From: Kalaharituber pfeilii | Lineage: Eukaryota; Ascomycota; Pezizomycetes; Pezizales; Pezizaceae | Assembly (NCBI GenBank): GCA_015179045.1 | Contig: WHUZ01000001.1 | Span: forward strand, 868,001-932,000 | Direction of reading: 5' to 3' | DNA length: 64,000 nucleotides | In this document: one piece after another, positions 10,742 through 22,302 of the stretch | How positions within the stretch are numbered: position 1 is the first letter of the stretch | How the letters are laid out: every line of letters starts with the position of its first letter | Program-made: the position numbers and the translations under genes | Notes under the pieces: model-generated | What the model saw: the letters and a program-made list of their open reading frames with translations, nothing else | Database searches by the model: none | What the model was told of the DNA's origin: nothing

Positions 10742-11383
10742 GCATCTCAGATAGATTCTGTATTCATTACGGTTCTTAAAACTTAAGCGCATGTAATATA
10801 GTCGTTTGAACGATTGATGCAACGGAAGCAAGAAGCTGTTCATTAAACCGCTACCGCTGATTGCAATTTTTGCATTTAATGGTCAAACGTGCGTTGCGAT
10901 TGGCTCTCAATTAGCACATCAATTGTTTGTTCCCGGCAGGCAAATGTAAGGAACGCATGCAATAACCGAATAGATATCTGTCTCATCTCACTCATTCATA
11001 ATTTTATTCTTTATTCTAATTTTATTTTTAGTGAAAAGGCCTAAGGGATCAAGTTGAGTATCTCGCTAGCCATCAAATTGGAATATGGTGCTTAATGATT
11101 CTAACAAAAAACCTTTCTAGACTATTTGTGGTAATGCATCAGTCTCAATGGCAATGCATAGCACTAGGATTTTATTAAAATACTCTGGTTATGCATGTTT
11201 AGTTTACTCACGTTTTGGCCGCTGGTGTACACACTTATCAATTTCAGACTGTACTTGCAGATTTATGAGTCAATTAATGACCCCCCCGGTATAAATAGGG
11301 TCTGAAAGGCAGGACAGATCACAATTCCTCCATATTGCTTAATTGTACCATATCTCAGCCAATTTTACGATTAACTATTACCA
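10742..11383. other. Intergenic region
   Basis: 3' flank of UPF3 and promoter of the next gene. Nothing coding seen; a TATA box lies at 11290-11297. Confidence 0.5.
11290..11297 (+). promoter_or_regulatory. TATA box of the 11384 gene
   Basis: TATAAATA, 87 bp upstream of the start codon, a standard spacing for a regulated TATA-driven fungal promoter. It follows a run of C residues. Confidence 0.55.
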
Positions 11384-12229
11384 ATGCCAAAATTTTATGA
11401 TGAAATTTCCCAGGATTTGGCCGAGTGGGCTTTGAAACAATCTGTATTTTGGACTGCTACAGCACCGTTAGTTGGGAAGCATGTTAGTCATCACAATTAT
11501 TGGCTATAAAAGATCTCCTGAACTCAGTGCATTGACTAATGGCTTCAGATCAACATCTCCCCCAAGGGACTCCCTTCAGCATCGTTTGCCATTCTTGGGG
11601 GCAACCAGGCAGCGTATATTGACTATACAGGCTCTGGGTCGGAAACAGTGAGTCATTTGTATGAAAATGGTAGAATTACCATTTTGTTCAATTCCTTCGA
11701 CCGGAGCCCCCGCATCCTGAGACTTTTTTGCACTGGGCGCGTAGTGGAAGCTGAGGGCTCCAGCAAGCCTGAGTTCCAGAAATGGGTAGAAGCTATGCAG
11801 TTGAAGGATAAGGTTTGGGATTCAGCTAGAGCTGTGATTATTCTGGATGTATGGAAGGTCCAGACTTCATGCGGGTACGGGGTACCGATTGTAGGGGATA
11901 CTGGTTTTGAGGATAGAGAGACGCTGGAGATATGGGGGAAGAAGTTAGTTGACTCTGGAGGGATGAAGAAGTATCTGGCGGAATGGAATAGTGATAGTTT
12001 GGATGGACTGGTTGGACTGAAGGCCGCGAGAAGGGCAAAGGGGGAGAGGTTCCTTTGGTGGGGAAATTTCAAAGCTTGGAGTAGAAGGATTTTGAAAATG
12101 AAGGATGCTCTAGGTGTGGGACTTGTAAGTGGTGTAGCAATTGGTGTTGGGATTGGAACGTTGAATGGATGGATGCAGTTATCGTCCATCTTTGGCGGAG
12201 CCTTTGATGTTCTCTATTGGAGGAAATAG
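11384..12229 (+). CDS. Pyridoxamine 5'-phosphate oxidase-family protein (FMN-binding split barrel)
   Basis: Exons 11384-11482 and 11549-12229, 259 residues. The N-terminus (MPKFYDEISQDLAEWALKQ) and the block PKGLPSASFAILG ... YIDYTGSGSET ... HLYENGRITI ... FDRSPRILR ... CGYGVP match a widespread fungal family with the PNPOx-like flavin-binding split barrel. Members are poorly characterised, so I infer FMN or a related flavin as cofactor but no substrate. The extreme C-terminus contains one hydrophobic Gly/Val-rich segment (GVGLVSGVAIGVGIG, about residues 230-245), which could be a membrane anchor. The short intron has a TGACTAAT branch site. A TATA box precedes the gene, suggesting conditional expression. 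Confidence 0.85.
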
Positions 12230-13702
12230 GTGCATTGTTGATTGATCATGATGACTGCTCAAAGTTCGGCCAGCTTCTTGTCTACGGTCACTTTTGTCAA
12301 GTTTCTCAGTTGGATCCAATACTTCTTAGAATGGTCACTCCTTCCAGTTCTTTGAGATTCAAAAAAAATACGTACACTATGTTGGTGTTTATTGTATTTA
12401 CTACGTACATACATAACATCTGCAACCTGAGTGTGAAAACATTCCTGATTGTAGGTCACTTAAGTGCACACTATTGGAGTTTTTAGTTCAGGACAATAAT
12501 TGGCTCTCGTTCCTAGGTACTAATCAATGTACAATAATTGTTTTAATCAGAACGACAATTTATCCCAATCTGACATGCTTGTGATCCTAGGAAATATATT
12601 AGTAAGCGGAATGAAGTGTTACACAGTGTTGATTAAGGCCGTCCTCAACCATATGCATAGATTGATATTTCGATGGAATTCTACTGTAACAAGGGCATGT
12701 GCCAAGATTGCGAGGAAGGGATGGTAGCGGCCAGATACGGCTTTTTTTCTCTCCTCTTCGGGGTATCAATTAACAATTGATAAGCGATAATCAAGAAGCC
12801 CCACCAACCCGCAATAATATGCGCCACCCAATAGCCCTTCGTGGGGGGCTGCATTTCTTGGCCTGTAAATATTTGTTACAAATCTGCTTTTGAGCTTCAC
12901 TTATTCTGTAGGGCTACAAACGCCTAGGGAAGAGGCTATCTGTAGGGATGGTTATCACGGAACCCTCAAATAGAACGATACCGTCTTTATTAGATGAATC
13001 CTGTAGCCCGAGCTCGGCTATGCACCACTGCAAAACTGCGGGCGAAGGGGTGAGGTGGGGCTGAGTGGGTTAAGTACTAGTATAGGTTTTGATCATGGAG
13101 AGGGTTGCACAAACAACAGAATCTTAAGCCTGCTAGGAATTGATTGAGGAGGAAAGTTCCGAGACTTCGTGAGCGCATATATCTAGTGTTGTGGCCCATA
13201 GAGTCCTCATCCACTGAGGTGTTTTGGATGCTAGCAATATGTAGTAGCTCTGGTTAGCTGATGTCCACTAGGAATCCTAAAATGAGATTTCGAGGCCCGT
13301 GCAACAATGAGCATAACCTGCAAAAAGTGATGGCTGCAAGACCAGGAAGCAAGGTGATCACCAGCAGCTTTCATCTCAAATGAGGATCACAGATCACAGC
13401 GCTGCTGCAATGGCATGCAACCAGATTATCAATGACGGGCTCGTACATTGTACAGGCATGCCAGTACATCCTTTCCTATTCCTGGAGCCGATCACCAGAA
13501 TTGCCCCAGGAAGAGCTTCTGCGATTTTCGACAGGTGGACTTAAAATGGGGCCTCCTCCCCCGCTATAACTAGTGCCCGTCATCTGTTCTCCTCAGTGCC
13601 TCCGCTGTTCTGCACCCACTTCTAGAGAATTACTGCTGGGCCTCTGCTATCATTACAGCACCTCACTCATAGCTAGAGTAATTACCGACATTATCACAAA
13701 CA
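12230..13702. other. Intergenic region, 1.5 kb
   Basis: No gene recognised. Short open frames at 12217-12486 and 12527-12727 have no known domain. It includes the promoter of the aldehyde dehydrogenase gene; a pyrimidine-rich tract lies near 13550-13565. Confidence 0.5.
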
Positions 13703-15743
13703 ATGGCAAATCTTCCTCTTTCCACAACTATCAAGCTTCCAAATGGCAAGGCGTATGAACAGCCATTGGGATTGTATGTAACCTTTCTTGCAATGCCTAT
13801 CTCCTCTCCTTAGAGATTTTTACCCCACTCAGTTATTGAGTTTTGTTAACGAAATCGTCCTTCAACAGGTTCATCAACAATGAGTTCGTGCCTGGTGTAG
13901 AAGGGAAGACCTTTGAAGTTGTACGTATTTATCGAGGCCCTTAAACAGATTTAGCCTTAGAAGTACAGTACGCTAACTTTTGTTTTATAGATCAACCCAG
14001 CGTAAGCCACTATGCTAGTTCTCGATTATAACAGTGAGGCTCATGCATTTGAGCAGAAACGAAGAGGTCATCACATCCGTGCATGAAGCAACAGCAAAGG
14101 ATGTCGTATGTGCAATTATCCTGTCCTGATATTGGTAACTTTCTAACAATTTATAGGATGTTGCTGTTGCCGCTGCCCGCAAGGCCTTCGAGGGAGGTGC
14201 ATGGCCCAAAACCACTCCGGCTGAGCGAGGAAAGTTGCTAGCGAAGCTTGGAGACTTGCTTGAGAGAGATGCAGAACTCTTGGCTTCTGTTGAAGCTCTT
14301 GACAACGGAAAGAGTATCTCGATGGCAAGGGGTGATATCGGCGCAGTTATTAACAATGTTCGATATTATGCTGGCTGGGCCGATAAGGTACATGGAAAGG
14401 TCGTCGAGACTGCGGCTGACAAGTTCAACTACATCAGATATGAGCCGATTGGTGTTTGTGGTCAGATCATTCCATGGAATTTCCCACTTCTTATGGTAAG
14501 TGTCCAGCTCTTACTCAAGGTCTCGGCATTGCATTAATATGTAGCACAGTGGGCATGGAAAATTGGACCTGCTCTTGCAACCGGGAATACTATTGTCTTG
14601 AAAACTGCTGAGCAGACTCCATTGAGTGCATTGGTTACTTGCAAGCTCGTCGTGGAGGCCGGTTTCCCTCCAGGAGTTCTCAACGTCCTATCTGGGTTTG
14701 GCAAGACTGCAGGTGCTGCCATATCTAGGCATATGGATGTTGATAAGGTAGCTTTCACTGGAAGCACGGCTGTTGGAAGGGAAATCATGAAGGCGGCCGC
14801 AGATAGCAACTTGAAGAAAGTTACCCTGGAGCTTGGTGGAAAGAGCCCAAATATTGTCTTCAACGATGCAGATATTGACGAAGCCATCAATTGGGCCAAC
14901 TTTGGTATCTTCTACAACCATGGCCAATGCTGTAAGCATCCGTTATCTTGGGTAAAAGGGTATATTATGTTGACTTCAATAAAGGCTGCGCTGGTTCCCG
15001 TATCTATGTGCAGGAGGACATTTATGACAAATTTGTTGAGAAGTTCAAGGCAAGGATCAAGAAGAACGTTGTTGGAGACCCATTCGATGAGGAGACTTTC
15101 CAGGGCCCACAAGTCTCTCAACTTCAATTCGACAGGATCATGGGGTAAGTTTCGAAGTCCTAGGATATAGTTTGTGCACCTAACTTTTATTTAGATATAT
15201 CAACCATGGCAAGGAAGCTGGTGCAAAGGTGGAGGTTGGTGGAGAGCGCCATGGAAATAAGGGGTACTTCATCCAACCTACACTCTTCTCCAATGTCAGG
15301 CCGGACATGAAGATTATGCAGGAAGAGGTTTGTATAATTCCTGATTTCCATCATTGCAATGTATGCTGATAGCCTGAAGATCTTTGGCCCGGTTGCTGCT
15401 ATTGCGAAGTTTAAGAACATTGATGAGGCTATCAAGCTTGGAAACGATAGCAACTATGGATTAGCAGCAGCCATCCATACGAAGGATCTGAAGACTGCCT
15501 TGGAGGTCTCCAGCAAGTTGAAGTCTGGAACTGTCTGGGTTAATACGTACAACTCGCTTCATAGTGCCCTCCCATTTGGTGGCTACAAGGAGTCTGGAAT
15601 TGGGCGAGAACTAGGAAAGGCAGCTCTTGCAAACTACACACAAGGTATGATACATGTTTCCAAGTCAATATTGCTCCATGCGATACTAACGAGTTGTGCT
15701 TTGCAAAACAACAGCCAAGACAGTGCAAATAAACCTTGCTTGA
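13703..15743 (+). CDS. NAD(P)+-dependent aldehyde dehydrogenase (ALDH1/ALDH2 type)
   Basis: Oxidises aldehydes such as acetaldehyde to acids. Ten exons: 13703-13773, 13869-13920, 13991-14001, 14057-14105, 14157-14495, 14550-14931, 14985-15144, 15195-15327, 15380-15644, 15715-15743; total 1,491 nt, 496 residues, the family's usual length. Motifs in order: [18 protein letters not shown] (coenzyme site), FTGSTAVGR, the catalytic Glu in LELGGKSP, the catalytic Cys in GQCCCAGSR (rebuilt across the intron 14932-14984), IFGPV and [13 protein letters not shown]. It starts without a mitochondrial presequence ([15 protein letters not shown]), so a cytosolic enzyme of the Aspergillus AldA kind is likely. 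The first four exons are tiny, one of 11 nt. No neighbouring alcohol dehydrogenase is present in the window. Confidence 0.96.
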
Positions 15744-16369
15744 TTTAGGAACGGATTAATGAAATTTATGTTACATCTCTTAGTCTCGTAACAAGCATAT
15801 CTTGTATTCTAGGATCATAGGGTGGAAGAGTATTTCAAATCTGCTTGGTGACGCTGGCACAATTGATTGGGGAGTTTGCTTGTTGGACGGTGCCGATATC
15901 TGGTATGCTTGGTGTGTTACATGGCTTCACAAAAATGGGATATGCTTCTATTACGACCGATCCTGCATGTACAGTTCGTGATTTAAAGCTTTGTTAGCCT
16001 CCGTCTAAAGCTTTGTTAGCCTCCGGTAACCTTTAGCATCGGTCCTAGCGCGCACTCCGGCTTCGGGCGGCGGCACTCCAGATACGATCGCGGCGGAGAG
16101 GTGCTAGCAGCATGACGTCTTCGAACGATCTGCGGATCTGGTCCAGTCGCACCGCCGGTCAAGCAGCCCTTTCCAGCCGACACTAGGCCCTTCCCAGCCG
16201 ACACTAAGCCGTTTCCCCACCGAGCAGTATTTCCAGATGCAAACACCGTTGCAAATTTTACGGCTGGCGCTGGCAGTGGCGGCTGGAAGGCCGCACATAT
16301 CAGGCGTATAGCCGGCAGGTAACATCCATTTCTCTCTGAGTCTCGTTGGTGAAGATATCCCCTAGTTTA
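15744..16369. other. Intergenic region with short duplications
   Basis: Holds two short tandem duplications: TAAAGCTTTGTTAGCCTCCG twice at about 15983-16024, and a CAGCCGACACTA unit twice near 16175-16207. No gene seen. Confidence 0.55.
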
Positions 16370-18811
16370 ATGCTGCTTTCCAGAAGCCTCACTCTCTTGT
16401 TCCGGTTTCACAGAACAGGGCTTATTAGGTTTCTGCTGCAGCCTGACTTCCACCCTACTATAAATCAAACATACAGACTCGCTACATCTTCCTCATTGCA
16501 CGGTTCAGCTAGAGTTGTTGCAGTGGAGCAATTGATACAGATGCCTAAACGGAAGGGGGCAGCCCTCTTGCAATCGCCGCCGGAGGAGTTGTATGTGGAG
16601 GATGCTGAGGTTTTGAAGGCGGCACCTATAATGGATGCGAAGGCCGACCTTGCTGCGTCTCCAGATAGTTCTGAGCTGTCGAGCCCCCCTGATTCGGACA
16701 GGGAGGTTATGGGTTTGCTAGACATGGTAGAGGAGGAGGAGCCTATGTCGAAATACAGGAAAGTCAAAGGTAAATCGAAGAATCCGCTGGAGTCGGTTCT
16801 CAAACTTAATAGATCGAAGAGATCTATATCAGCAGTAAAGCCGAAGGACGAGTCGTCTACTAAGAACAAGAATAAAAAGAAAATAATAGACAACGATGAT
16901 GGATCTGGAAGTGCATCCGAGGGCACAGAGGAACGGCCTCCGCCGGTGAATAGTGACTACATACCTATTCCATGGAAGGGAAGGTTGGGATTTGTAATTT
17001 CACTTTCTTTATAACATGATTTGAGACACTGTGCTAACGAATGTCTAAACTAGGCTTGTCTGAACACATACCTTCGATACTCGAATCCCCCAGTCTTCTG
17101 CTCCCGCACTTGCCGTCTGGATACTATCCTTAAGCAAGGCCTACAGGGACAGAAGTTCGTCGAGGCCATAGGCCTTGCCAATACACGGGATTTAACGAAG
17201 TTAATTCACTGGAATGAAAGATATGGGATCAAGTTCCTTCGAATCTCATCTGAGATGTTCCCGTTTGCATCCCATATAAAATACGGTTACAGCCTTGACT
17301 TTGCCAAAGACAATCTTGCGGAGGCAGGTAGGGTGGCAATGAAGTATGGGCATAGACTTACGGCACACCCAGGGCAATATACGCAACTGGGCAGTCCTCG
17401 GAAGGAGGTCGTGGAAAATGCAGTGCGGGATTTGAAGTATCATTGTCAGATGCTGAGTTTCTTGGGTTTAGAAGGGCAGGCTGATAGGGACGCTGTAATG
17501 ATTATACATATGGGTGGGGTCTTCGGGGATAAAGCCGCCACTTTACAGAGGTTTAAGGAGAACTATACGAATTGTGTAGACGAAGAGGCTAAGAGGCGGC
17601 TGGTACTCGAGAACGATGACATGGCATGGAGTGTCCACGACTTGCTCCCTGTATGTCAGGAACTGAATATTCCTTTAGTCCTCGATTGGCACCACCATAA
17701 CATTGTACATGATCCATCAGTGCGTGAGGGCTCTTTAGACATCCTCCCACTCATGGACCAGATCAAAGAAACCTGGACCCGCAAACGCATTACACAGAAG
17801 CAGCACTACTCTGAACCCCGGGACGGGACAGTGTCAAATCATGACAGGAGACGTCATTCTGCAAGAGTTAAGACTTTACCGCCATGCGAGGATAAAATGG
17901 ACCTGATGATTGAGGCGAAGGATAAGGAGCAAGCGGTGTTTGCCTTGATGAGGAAATTCAAGATGGATGGGTGGGATAAAATACAGGATATGAAGCCGCA
18001 TGTGAGGGATGATGAGAACAAACCGGAGCCGGCCAAGCGAGCGAAGAAAGCGAAGTCAACGAAAGGGAAAGGGAAGAAGGGAAAAGAGGGAGAAGGAGAG
18101 GTGGGTACTGAAATTGTTAATGGGCAAATGGAGGTGGAGCCGAAGGCGGCGGTGAAGCTAATTCCGGAAGAAGAGGTGGGCATGGGTGGGCCGGACGGGA
18201 GAGTGTATTGGCCGGAGGGAAAAGAAGAGTGGTTGTGTCAGCAGAAGAAGGTAAGGAAAAGGAAGGAAAAGACGGTGGAAGGAAAGCTGGTTGTGGACGA
18301 AGAGAAGGAGGGGCCGGAGGTAATTTGTGCAGAAGAGGGGGAGGAAGTTCAGAAGCGCAAGAAAGCGAAAAAGCAGGCCGTTCAAAAGGCAAATGATAGC
18401 AGAAGAGAGTTGAAAGGCGTGACTGATAATGCTAAGGCGGATGTTTTCATCCCGGCAGAGAGTTCTGAGGGTTCTGAAGCTGAAGCCGTTGTCTCCACGC
18501 AATTGGTGAAGAGTAAGTCAGCAGTCTCACGGAAGAAGAAAAGCCAATTCCAGAAGAGGGTATCTACGGCAGTTATAGCTACCACTACGCCTGCCACTGG
18601 CGCTACTGCTAAGCGCCGGAAGACGGTCTCATCCAATGCTGCCGCTGTTACAGAAGTTTCTGTGGCACAAATGCCAGCTACGACAATCATCGATGGGAAT
18701 ATCAGCGGGAGTCTGACAACAGAAGGTACCAGGAGTAGTACGAGGGCTAGGAAGATGGTAAATTATGGTGAAGTTGAGGTTGATGGGAAGAGGGGAAAGG
18801 GGAGGCGGTGA
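16370..18811 (+). CDS. uve1: UV-damage endonuclease (UVDE/Uve1)
   Basis: Nicks DNA 5' of cyclobutane dimers, 6-4 photoproducts and other lesions, starting the alternative excision repair pathway. Exons 16370-16993 and 17054-18811, 793 residues. The TIM-barrel core covers about residues 200-480: LGFACLNTYLR, TILKQGL, LIHWNERYGIKFLRISSEMFP, LTAHPGQY, MIIHMGG, LVLENDD (metal-binding Glu) and LVLDWHHHN. The start at 16370 gives a basic, Ser/Arg/Leu-rich N-terminus (MLLSRSLTLLFRFHRTGLIR) that looks like a mitochondrial presequence. A second in-frame ATG (MPKRKG, 16541) could give a nuclear form; fungal Uve1 is known in both compartments. The C-terminal 300 residues are lysine-rich, low-complexity and poorly conserved. 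Confidence 0.96.
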
Positions 18812-21236
18812 AGATGGAGATGTGGACCATAGGCAGAAGTGGAATGGATTTTCATATGTTTAAATAGTATATTTGATAAAGTACTTATGAACAAGAATTT
18901 TACGAAACAAGTGTCTTGGAACAGTGACCAGCGTTAATGCGTGCAGAGCACGCTTGTGTGTGTTGGGGGTAAGGTGGGGGGGTTGTCGGTAAGTTGGGCT
19001 GTCGGAATCCTTTGGTATTTCCTATCCTTGCAACTCTAAAGATCGAAGGAAAACACTGAATCATTCGTACCATTGCGTCCAACTCACCATTTGCCTTAAT
19101 AATAATTATTCGAGCCTCAACTACACCTTATTGGGGAGTTCAGATACATTCGAGACGAAGAGGGTGGGGGTAAGGCGCTCAAGGGAGGCGATGATATGAG
19201 ATCATTATATGGGGGTGGGGGATGTGGTGGTCACAGGTATGGGAAGTTGAAAGAGGGTAGCTGAGTAGTATATTCATTGAGCGGTTTGATTTTTATTTTT
19301 TATTTTTTTTATTTTTTCAATTGATATTCAAACGCATTGTGCGAACTAAACTAGTGCATTGTTCATTGTGGATTTGAGCTGATTTGAGGGGTCAGAGGAT
19401 GTAGGGTAAGTTTGGGAATTCAGGAATTCAGGGTAAACCAGTGACAAGAAGGCTATGAGGTTGGCCTCGTTAAGTAAGAAGGACCAATTGCAGAAGAATT
19501 AGTATGTCAGCATGGTTTTCCGTGCTTTCTAACGCCTGGAGAGGAGGGTTGACCTCCTGTACGACTACACTCTAGATGCTGCATGACTTGCTACTCCTGT
19601 TACCTTGAACGCTGAACCTTGAACTCAGGTCCCTTGCGATTGGCGATAAGGCGGGAGGCGCTAGTAGTCAAATGATAAAGAAGATACACACAAAGGAAAA
19701 GCTCCCTCATAGTACTCAAGAAGAATACCTTGACTCAATGCTACATTCAGGCATTCGGAATTAGAAACGGGGTGAACCCCGGTGTATTGGCGCAATGGCA
19801 TACGTAGCATTCTTGAGGCAGGTAACAAAGACTGGCTACTTTGGTATCCTCTAGGTTAAGCACTTTGTAGTAATTATGCATTTTAGCATCAAATTCCGAT
19901 GCACTAAGGCAATGGGACATATGGCCAGCCTAGCCTCGGTCGTGGCCAATCTGAATTCATGAATACCACAGCTCACTAATGGGGTGTGTTCAAATGAAAA
20001 ATGAGAGAGTAACAAGAGGAATGAAAATTTGAACACGCGCAACGGGCCTCTTGGGTATCGACCATCGAAGTAGAGTTCGTACTAGACGCAATAGTGTTAG
20101 CTGTGACTACTGTGAAGGAGGAAGAGTAATTACAGGCAAGTAACTCAGTGACAGCGGCAACACTGCTGTTCAAACGGAGCTGCCTCATCAGTGCCACCTG
20201 TAATCTCGAGTAAACCATGACAAGACTCCAATCTCTCCATCACAGGAAATCCCAATACTATCACTATCTATGATATCATTCAGATCTGATCTTATGATGA
20301 TAATGATGATCAACTCTTAAGGAACCGGTGAATTTGGGGTCGAAATTGGCCCCCAAATTACAAAAGCAGGTCGTAGGGGTGGTGATAGAAAAGTTTCAAG
20401 GTGAGGTCAGAAGAGAAAGGAAAGCGGAGAAAAAGGCTATTTGCTTAATGCGAAATGTATGGCAGATAATTGAGATAGCTAGCTCAAGACCTTGCATGGT
20501 ATAATATACAAGTAGTGGGGTAGTACGAAGTATAGTAGTACGAAGTATAAGGCATCTTAAGATTCTTGTGTCGACTGCAAATGGGGACATGCTGTGAACT
20601 GTGATCCTGAACGTGATTGGGATTACTCCAGGGTTGCATAAACCTGTATGCAAAGACATTGAACGTCCAATGTGCACGAGATGCACTCTGCTTCGTGCAC
20701 TTCATGCCTACACAACCGCCCTCCTTCATTGAGCACTGATTTCCTCCTTCTACCAAAACGTATCTGCAGCCGACACAAGTATGCAGTCGCTAGCTGTTGT
20801 TGAATAACAAGCGTGGTTAATAGCTAGAAATTACTATGGTCATGGAGAGGGCGCATAATGTAGAAATAAGACAAGAGAGAAAGAGTAAATAAGAAAAAGT
20901 AAGGCGAGCAGATTATTAGGTAGCGTGTTGAAAGTCTTAGGCTGCTAATCAATGAGTCGGGCTAACTGCTAATAGGCTTGAAAAATCCCATCATACTAAT
21001 TCTGGCCAATGTAACCAGGCATCAGTGATCATTGCAGAACAGAACTCCAAATCCTGAAAATGCTATAGATGGCGTAAACTCTTAAAGGTATGCAAGAAGG
21101 TTGGATCCCCCGCTTCCTTGCAAGGTGGTGGTATATTACTAAGTCTAAAATCAATACTCCTTTTGAAAAGTCGTTTGTATGGATCTCGAAGACTATATGT
21201 TCCCGCTATTAGATATCTTCACAGGAAAAATCCGAC
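18812..21236. other. Gene-free stretch between convergent genes, 2.4 kb
   Basis: Lies between the 3' ends of uve1 and the THOC5-like gene. No coding region, RNA gene or transposon end was recognised. An A/T-rich microsatellite lies near 19289-19318 and a short duplicated unit AGTAGTACGAAGTAT near 20511-20548. Small open frames have no domain. Confidence 0.5.
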
Positions 21237-21905
21237 CTAAGCCCCACATACCTCAATGAATTTCTTCAGTTGCTCATCCAAGCTCGCCAAATCATCCTTC
21301 CGTTTTTTGTTTTCTGCAATCAGACTCTGCTTTTTGGCAAGAAGCTCTTTTCTTTGCCTCTCCAGATCTTCCCTAACTGCTTTCTCATTATTCAATCTTG
21401 CTATCATAAGGTCATGCGGGCTATCATTTGAGTGGTCCGGGTGTAATGCTAAAAACTCCTCCTCTGATATGAGTGGTAACGATGTATATTTATGTCTGCA
21501 ATCGTGATGTAGTAAGCAACTGCAACATTGTTTGCACAAGGGTGGAACTGACGGGAAATCTTTACAGGCTGCGATCTCGCCCCTCAAATGCCGTTGTTCA
21601 TAAAAAAGATTCTGCAGTTGTAAATGCAGCCTATCCACTTCCTGTCTTGCTTCCGTGGTTGTCTGTTTGGCCTCTCGTGCTGACATAAACGCTGCCCTAT
21701 GCAGCACTTTCAGCTGCGTCAAGTATGCATTCAGAAGTTTCTGCTGTTTCGACCTGTCGATAAGAGCTGATTCTGGAAGCTCTCCTGCACCAGCTTGTGC
21801 TTGGAGACTGGAAAGGATCTCTTGGCATAACTGTCGAGTTTTCGAAGCGAGCTCAAGGCATTGCCTCAGTGTTGGATCAGTGATGAGGGTATCCTGCACG
21901 GGCAT
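21237..21905 (-). CDS. THO complex subunit 5-like protein (THOC5/Fms-interacting)
   Basis: Coiled-coil subunit of the THO/TREX complex, coupling transcription to mRNA export. Recognised by YEQRHLRGEIAACKDF, the motif SLPLISEEEFLALHPDH and IARLNNEKAVREDLERQ, with ENKKRKDDLASLDEQLKKFIE at the end, as in fungal THOC5. A 57-nt intron is likely at 21496-21552 (GTCAGT donor, TTAC branch, CAG acceptor), giving DFPHKYTSLPL. Because 57 is a multiple of three and contains no stop, the unspliced form also stays open (222 versus 203 residues). At the 3' end, GAG is followed by GTATGT, so a further intron may replace the last VCGA residues by a short different tail; the exact C-terminus is unresolved. No TM or targeting signal. 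Confidence 0.85.
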   Translation of the reverse strand: MPVQDTLITDPTLRQCLELASKTRQLCQEILSSLQAQAGAGELPESALIDRSKQQKLLNAYLTQLKVLHRAAFMSAREAKQTTTEARQEVDRLHLQLQNLFYEQRHLRGEIAACKDFPSVPPLCKQCCSCLLHHDCRHKYTSLPLISEEEFLALHPDHSNDSPHDLMIARLNNEKAVREDLERQRKELLAKKQSLIAENKKRKDDLASLDEQLKKFIEVCGA

Positions 21906-22302
21906 GCTGGTAGTGGAATTCGATGTGAAGGATGCGATAATTGGGTGTAAAGCTGCAAAAAGCCAGAAAGCTCAGAGCCAAGCGATTATATAAATCCTGG
22001 CTTATGTAAAAGTAGTTTGCATAGAACAGGTTAGTTCGTGACGAGACTAAGTTCGTGATTAAGATGAGACTACGTAGCTACTGAGAATTGCAACCTTCAC
22101 ATGTTTACTTACAGGCTATGATGGTCTTGGCTTTGACTAACATTCGCCAAGCTTTCCAAAGAACACGAAATCGCGTGGCACTTTACGCGACCCCCTCTCT
22201 TAACTGCAAGCTGGAATTCCTCATACACAACTCCTTCGACCACAGCCAACTACCTCTCAACCCAGCTAGTCGACAATCATCACCTTGAAGCAAATCTCTG
22301 TG
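21906..22302. other. Divergent promoter region of THOC5-like and RFA1 genes
   Basis: About 400 bp between two start codons. It holds no recognisable gene; an open frame at 22088-22288 is not supported. Confidence 0.5.

Noticed and set aside
11653..12189. Antisense frame of 178 codons in the PNPOx-family gene
   Set aside because: Complement of a clearly conserved coding exon.
19560..19700. Possible tRNA (TTGAACTCAGGTCC-like arm)
   Set aside because: No acceptor stem or cloverleaf could be paired; no tRNA was supported anywhere in the window.
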